Of a DNA stretch of 64,000 nt, positions 60,155 to 64,000 are shown piece by piece. Source of the stretch: Thioalkalivibrio sp. ALE31 (GTDB lineage: Bacteria > Pseudomonadota > Gammaproteobacteria > Ectothiorhodospirales > Ectothiorhodospiraceae); NCBI RefSeq assembly GCF_000377405.1, contig NZ_KB905021.1:420465-484464 (forward strand). The letters are read 5' to 3'. A model generated the notes under the pieces. It was not told where the DNA came from. It was given only the letters and a program-made list of their open reading frames with translations, and made no database searches. The position numbers and the translations under genes were made by a program. How positions within the stretch are numbered: the first letter of the stretch is position 1; every line of letters starts with the position of its first letter.

Positions 60155-60260
60155 GCGGGTCTTCCGGGTTCCTGGCTGTGTGGCGAGGTTAGCATGCCCG
60201 GAAGTGCGTTCGACCGGGGCCTGCGGCACAATGGCCCCTCCATTTGCAGAGGATGTCGTG

Positions 60261-60734
60261 GTGGAAGAGCAGACAGCAGTGGGGCTGTGGGTGGCCCTCG
60301 GGATCCTGGCCATCGTGATTGCCGCCCTGGTGGGTTTCTGGGTGGGCCGCGTGACCAGTGACGAACGCAAGCTGATCCGCGAGCTGGAAGAGGAACTGGA
60401 TCGGCGCATGCAGGAACTGACGCGCTACCGCAGCCAGGTCAACGACCACTTCGACCGCACGGCCACGTTGTTCGCGACCATGGCCGGGTCCTACCGCGAC
60501 CTCTATCACCACCTGGCCCAGAGCGCCGAGGAGCTGGCGGACAAACCGACCCGCGACCGCCTCGAGGACCGCGCCGGCCAGCTGCTGTCGCACATGACAC
60601 GCCGCGATTACGGGACCGGCCCGGGCGAGGCCGCCGGCGGCGCCAACGAATCGGACGCCCAGGACGACGAGCCCGCCGCCAAGGGTTCGGGGGAAGAGCC
60701 CCGCAAGCCGGACGACCGCCCGCGCCCCGACTGA
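60261..60734 (+). CDS. zapG: cell division-associated protein ZapG (YhcB, DUF1043)
   Basis: A 157-residue inner-membrane protein with one N-terminal helix (VGLWVALGILAIVIAALVGF) and a long cytosolic coiled coil. The family mark is VGRVTSDERKLIRELEEELD followed by YRSQVNDHFDRTATLFATMA. YhcB/ZapG is linked to cell division and envelope growth. The C-terminal tail is disordered and acidic. A GTG start after AGAGGA is used; another GTG lies one codon earlier. Confidence 0.88.
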   Translation: MEEQTAVGLWVALGILAIVIAALVGFWVGRVTSDERKLIRELEEELDRRMQELTRYRSQVNDHFDRTATLFATMAGSYRDLYHHLAQSAEELADKPTRDRLEDRAGQLLSHMTRRDYGTGPGEAAGGANESDAQDDEPAAKGSGEEPRKPDDRPRPD

Positions 60735-60760
60735 TCGCCGCTACTGAAAAAACCTGTTAT

Positions 60761-60949
60761 CACCACGAAGCCCACGAAGGCACGAAGAAAAGCCGAGTAG
60801 CGCTCACAGGAAGACGCGAAGACGGGAAGGTGGCTCGCAAGGCAACGTACACATGGGTTGCGTGCCCTCGCAGTCCTTCCGACCTTCTCCCCTTCCTGTA
60901 GCGGTTCTTCAGAGCGGGTTTTCTTCGTGCCTTCGTGGGCTTCGTGGTG
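60761..60949. repeat. long palindromic element, copy 3 of the CACCACGAAG family
   Basis: About 190 bp. The left arm (CACCACGAAGCCCACGAAGG, 60761 on) and the right arm at 60919-60949 are perfect complements over about 30 bp. Inner ACAGGAAG and CTTCCTGT boxes are kept. It lies between zapG and the small lipoprotein gene, both of which are read toward it. Confidence 0.85.
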
Positions 60950-61008
60950 AACAAAGGCCCTTGCCCTTGGAGCCCTCCGCGCCGGGGTGTGCCCGACGCG
61001 GGGCGGGA

Positions 61009-61404
61009 TCAGAGGGCGGAGATCTGGGCGCGGATCTGGTTGTCCAGGTTCTGGATCCAGTTGTTGTAGTTCGGGTGGATGTTGCCGTCTTCGTAGTTCA
61101 GGTTGGCGCTGTCCTTGTAGCGGATGCTGTATTCGCCCGCAGCGAACGGGATCTCCACCACGGCGACGTGGTCGCGCAGGCTGAGCCGGCCTTCCAGCAG
61201 CCCGGGCTCGGCCTCTTCCATGCGCCAGCCCAGCGAAGCCCCGGCGGTGCGGATCGCGCGTTCCATCTGCTCGGAGCTCGGACGGTCGCCGTCGACATTC
61301 GTGACCGTGGTATCGCTGATGTCCTGCACGGGAACCGTGCCGCGGCAGCCCGCCAGCGCGATCAGGGCGGCGAAGATGATCACCAGCAACGTCTTGGTAT
61401 TCAT
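61009..61404 (-). CDS. small lipoprotein, unknown function
   Basis: A 131-residue protein with a signal peptide and lipobox ALAGC (Cys20). The mature part has SEQMERAIRTAGASLGWRM and a C-terminal YKDSANLNYEDGNIHPNYNN then WIQNLDNQI. Similar small lipoproteins occur in other gammaproteobacteria, but no function is known to me. AAGGG precedes the ATG. Confidence 0.75.
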   Translation of the reverse strand: MNTKTLLVIIFAALIALAGCRGTVPVQDISDTTVTNVDGDRPSSEQMERAIRTAGASLGWRMEEAEPGLLEGRLSLRDHVAVVEIPFAAGEYSIRYKDSANLNYEDGNIHPNYNNWIQNLDNQIRAQISAL

Positions 61405-61480
61405 AGTGTTTCCCTTAATGGATGCGCGGGGAGTGTAGACCTGCGGAAGCGTCGTTTCCAAGGGCACCGGGGCGTGCGTC

Positions 61481-61766
61481 TAGGGAGACGCTGATTGAAT
61501 CGCACGTCCGCGCTCGAGTCGCTTTTGCGTGCGAACAAGGCGCGGTGACTGCCGTGCAGTCATTCTGCACAAGGGAACCGCAACGCCGTGCCCACGCAAA
61601 AGCGGCCGAGCCCCTGCTTTCAATGGCTTGTGGGGTTGGTGCCCCCTGTTCCCCGATCCTGCGTTGCGCCGCTTGCGGGTAGAACCACTACCCGCTGCAC
61701 GACGCGCCTTGTCTCGGAAAACAGGGGGCACCAACGCGGACGTGCGATTCAATCAGCGTCTCCCTA
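61481..61766. mobile_element. MITE-like element, 286 bp with 32 bp perfect terminal inverted repeats
   Basis: Left arm 61481-61512 and right arm 61735-61766 are perfect complements over 32 bp. It aligns along its length with the element at 44676-44960 in the opposite orientation. No transposase is present. The last three bases (CTA on the plus strand) are the stop codon TAG of the glycosyltransferase read leftwards, so the element end sets the end of that protein. Confidence 0.85.
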
Positions 61767-62492
61767 ACGGCGGATCACGCCCAGCGAACGCAGCAGCCCC
61801 AGCGGGCGCATTCCGCGGCGCAGCAGGCGGCCGGCAACCATGGCGATGATCCGCAGGGTATCCGCGGTCGGCCGGTAGTGGCTGGGGCGGTGATTTTCCG
61901 GGTAGATGCAGCGTACCGGGACCACCCGGGCCGGGAATCCCAGCCGTTCGGCGACGATCAGGGCCTCGCTCTCGAATACGAAGCCGCGGGCCCGGTGGTG
62001 GGCCAGGTCCAGGCGCCGCAGCAGGGCGGCCGGATAGAGGCGGAAACCGGATTGGGAGTCCCGTAGGGGTTGCCCGGAGGCCCAGGCAATCCAGAAGTCG
62101 GCCATGCGGTTGCCGAACAGGCGCAGCGGCGGGGTGTGTTCGCGGCCCTTGAGGCGTGCGCCCAGGACCAGCCGGTTCGGCGTCTCGCGCCACGCGGCGA
62201 CCAGCGCGGGGATCTCGGTGGTGTCGTGCTGGCCGTCGGCATCCAGGGTCACCACCGCGTCGGCGCCGGTGGCCAGGGCATGCTGTATCCCGGCCCACAG
62301 GGCGCCGGCCTTGCCACTGTTCTCGTCCATGCGCAGGACCTCGGCCTGATCCTCGATCAGGCGGGCGGTGGCGTCCTCGGAGCCGTCGTCCACCACGATC
62401 ACCCGGTCCACCTGCGTGCGGGCGCCGGCCACCACCGCTTCGATGGTGGCCGCCTCGTTATGGGCGGGGATCAGGGCGACGACCGTGCTCAT
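61764..62492 (-). CDS. family 2 glycosyltransferase (DPM-like)
   Basis: A 242-residue GT-A enzyme. VVALIPAHNEAATIEAVV at the start and the metal-binding VTLDADGQHD (residues near 85) are the GT2 marks, followed by GARLKGREHT and SGFRLYPAALL. It resembles polyprenol-phosphate sugar transferases and dTDP-sugar transferases. No membrane domain is present. Its end codon lies in the repeat element, so the C-terminus may have been changed by insertion. It belongs to a minus-strand set with the ketoreductase and dehydratase; in aryl polyene clusters such a transferase is common. Confidence 0.85.
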   Translation of the reverse strand: MSTVVALIPAHNEAATIEAVVAGARTQVDRVIVVDDGSEDATARLIEDQAEVLRMDENSGKAGALWAGIQHALATGADAVVTLDADGQHDTTEIPALVAAWRETPNRLVLGARLKGREHTPPLRLFGNRMADFWIAWASGQPLRDSQSGFRLYPAALLRRLDLAHHRARGFVFESEALIVAERLGFPARVVPVRCIYPENHRPSHYRPTADTLRIIAMVAGRLLRRGMRPLGLLRSLGVIRR

Positions 62493-62499
62493 GGGCGCA

Positions 62500-63222
62500 T
62501 CAGGCGAGGGCGCCGTTGACGCCGATCACCTGGCCGGAGACGTAACTGGCCGCGTCGCTGGCCAGGAAGCCGACCACGCCCGCGACCTCCTCGGGCCGGC
62601 CGGCGCGGCGCATCGGCACCAGATTGCGGATGTGTTCGGCATCGAAGCTGCCCTCGCTCATCGGGCTCTCGATGATGCCGGGGGCGACCGCGTTGGCGGT
62701 AATGCCGCGCGAGGCGACCTCCTGGGCCAGCGAGCGGATGGCGCCGTGCAGGCCGGCCTTGGCCGCCGCGTAATTGGTCTGGCCGCGATTGCCGATCTGC
62801 CCGGCTACCGAGGAGATCGCGATCACCCGGCCCCAGCGGGTGGTGATCATCGGCAGCAGCAGCGGCTGGGTCACGTTATAGAAGCCGTTGAGGCCGACAT
62901 CGATCGGGCGGTCCCATTGTTCGCGGCGCATCCCGGCCAGTGGCGCGTCGTCGTGGATGCCGGCGTTGTGGACGAGGATCTGTACCGGCTGCTCGGCCGC
63001 GAGGGGTTCCAGCGTCTCGCGGCAGGTTCCCTCGTCGGTGATGTCGAACACCAGCACCCGGGACTCGCCGCCATCGGCCCGGATGGCATCGGCGGTCGCC
63101 TCGGCCGCGGCGGCGTTGCGATGGGCATGCAGGATGACCTCGTGGCCGGCCATGGCCAGGGCGTGGCCGATGGCGGCGCCGATGGCGCCACTGCCGCCGG
63201 TAATCAGGGCGCGTGCAGTCAC
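62500..63222 (-). CDS. 3-oxoacyl-ACP reductase, FabG/ApeQ-like
   Basis: A 240-residue short-chain dehydrogenase. The NADP-binding motif is TGGSGAIGAAIG, followed by NAG in VHNAGIHDD. The catalytic Ser and Tyr-x3-Lys are in ISSVAGQIGNRGQTNYAAAK. The GTG start overlaps the upstream stop (GTGA, 4 bp). FabG is normally in the fatty-acid operon; placement beside a hot-dog dehydratase and a glycosyltransferase suggests a pathway-specific copy such as ApeQ of aryl polyene synthesis. Confidence 0.88.
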   Translation of the reverse strand: MTARALITGGSGAIGAAIGHALAMAGHEVILHAHRNAAAAEATADAIRADGGESRVLVFDITDEGTCRETLEPLAAEQPVQILVHNAGIHDDAPLAGMRREQWDRPIDVGLNGFYNVTQPLLLPMITTRWGRVIAISSVAGQIGNRGQTNYAAAKAGLHGAIRSLAQEVASRGITANAVAPGIIESPMSEGSFDAEHIRNLVPMRRAGRPEEVAGVVGFLASDAASYVSGQVIGVNGALA

Positions 63223-63680
63223 GGGCTGTCCTCGTCGTCGGCGGGTTGCAGGATGACGGTCGCGCGTGCGCTCAGCACCGGCTGTGCGTCCGCGCTTACG
63301 CGCAGGTCGTAGATGGAACTGTTGCGGTCCGACAGGATGCAGTCCGCGTGGATCTCCAGTGCCGCTCCCAGGCTGTCGAGGCGACGGGTCTGCAGCTGCA
63401 GATCCCGCACCGCCGCCAGATAGCCGGCGCGCGCCGGCCCGGAATCGGCCAGCAGGGCGCCGTGCACGGCCATGCCCTGGGCGCCGTATTCCAGCGCCGC
63501 CAGGGCATGCAGCCCGGCCTCGCCGCGCAGCGGGTTGGCCGGGTCGCGGTGGCTTTCGGCACGGCAATGGATGGTGGTGTCGGACCAGGCCTCCACCGTA
63601 TCCAGCAGACACATTGCGCCGGCATGCGGCAGCAGCCGGCAGATGGCCTCGTGATCCAGGGTCTCGGGTCGGGATGACAT
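63219..63680 (-). CDS. hot-dog fold 3-hydroxyacyl-ACP dehydratase-like protein (ApeP-like)
   Basis: A 153-residue FabZ-like protein. LLPHAGAMCLLDTVEAWSD (residues 16-34) gives the His of the hot-dog active site, and AALEYGAQGMAVHG has the second catalytic Glu. It matches ApeP-type dehydratases of aryl polyene clusters better than FabZ because of its length and its PHAGxMCLLD motif. It overlaps the reductase gene, so both are translated together. Confidence 0.78.
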   Translation of the reverse strand: MSSRPETLDHEAICRLLPHAGAMCLLDTVEAWSDTTIHCRAESHRDPANPLRGEAGLHALAALEYGAQGMAVHGALLADSGPARAGYLAAVRDLQLQTRRLDSLGAALEIHADCILSDRNSSIYDLRVSADAQPVLSARATVILQPADDEDSP

Positions 63681-63711
63681 GCGCGGGATCTTCCTGATCC
63701 GGGCGGATGGT

Positions 63712-64000
63712 TCAGGGCCCGACCCGGATGTTCAGGGACCGGCCCAGCGGCGCCTCAAGCGTAACATTTCCGGGCGTTCCCCGGACCAGCCGTTCCAGCA
63801 GGGGCAGGGCGCGCGCGGCCGGATTGCTCCCGCGCAGCGCCTCCAGGTCATCACTGTGGCAGGGGTCGGCCGCGGCCGGCCCTCCGAGGTCGAGCTGCAG
63901 CTGCCAGGGTGCGCCGTCCACCGGGCCCAGGCGCAGGGCCACGGCAAAGGGGTGATGGATGGGCCGCACGTGGATGAAGCTGTCCATGGACGGCACGTCG
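63712..64000 (-). CDS. partial gene cut by the window edge
   Basis: The C-terminal 96 residues or more of a protein that runs past the right end. Sequence is Pro, Leu and Ala-rich (HHPFAVALRLGPVDGAPW, LEALRGSNPAARALPLLERL). It would fit the C-terminus of a ketoacyl-synthase-like chain-length factor of the type found in aryl polyene clusters, but this is a weak guess. The start is outside or at the edge (a GTG at 63996 is in frame). It is 31 bp upstream of the dehydratase gene. Confidence 0.5.
   Translation of the reverse strand, partial: DVPSMDSFIHVRPIHHPFAVALRLGPVDGAPWQLQLDLGGPAAADPCHSDDLEALRGSNPAARALPLLERLVRGTPGNVTLEAPLGRSLNIRVGP

Noticed and set aside
61404-61420. AGGGAAACACT before the 61009 lipoprotein gene equals the end of the MITE family at 44676
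   Set aside because: Only 11 bases match and no second arm or interior is present; it also serves as a ribosome-binding site, so chance is likely.

Overview
The window is high-GC gammaproteobacterial chromosome with ordinary gene order (dapA-bamC, rpsP-rimM-trmD-rplS, hrcA/grpE/dnaK/dnaJ, xseB-ispA-dxs). A SoxA gene followed by two SoxX-type genes, an FimX-like protein and the edge of an aryl-polyene-type pigment cluster point to a sulfur-oxidising member of the Ectothiorhodospiraceae, most like Thioalkalivibrio. That placement is inferred from gene content and was not tested by a search.

Layout. 1-3185: 23S and 5S rRNA with a terminator. 3276-9292: a small membrane protein, a metallo-hydrolase, bamC-dapA, then divergent gcvR-bcp and a PIN-PhoH protein. 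9615-13166: xseB-ispA-dxs-queD, read leftwards. 13286-16403: a non-heme iron cluster made of rubrerythrin, a GlpC-like Fe-S protein, an encapsulated-ferritin-like protein with no capsid gene nearby, and DUF3501. 16476-17164: a large inverted dispersed repeat. 17264-20794: radA, a CorC-type protein and ypjD. 20958-25016: ffh, the rpsP operon and an O6-methylguanine methyltransferase-like gene. 25394-27875: soxA-soxX-soxX. 27966-31369: rlmJ-htpG and an FKBP isomerase. 31513-36358: a Fur-like site, tonB-exbB-exbD-hemP and a TonB-dependent receptor. 36588-42088: small lipoproteins, a Sel1 protein, two orphan proteins and several housekeeping or hypothetical genes. 42085-50131: recN, nadK, hrcA, grpE, dnaK and dnaJ, with sigma-32-type promoters before grpE and dnaK. 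50422-54383: an FimX-like protein overlapping a PilZ-like protein. 54518-57177: epmB divergent from efp-epmA, a complete EF-P modification set. 57259-61404: a PBP4-type peptidase and small envelope proteins including ZapG. 61764-64000: glycosyltransferase, ketoreductase, hot-dog dehydratase and a partial gene, the edge of a probable aryl polyene cluster.

Intergenic DNA is rich in palindromic repeats. One family has two copies of about 285 bp with perfect 31-32 bp terminal inverted repeats. A second has three full copies of about 190-225 bp and two partial ones. In both, the two arms of a copy match each other better than they match other copies. A nested inverted repeat and the large 16.5-17.2 kb palindrome add to this. 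The most interesting genes are the rubrerythrin/Fe-S/EncFtn-like/DUF3501 set with its palindromic operator, the duplicated SoxX lipoproteins, and tonB with exactly 60 Glu-Pro units.
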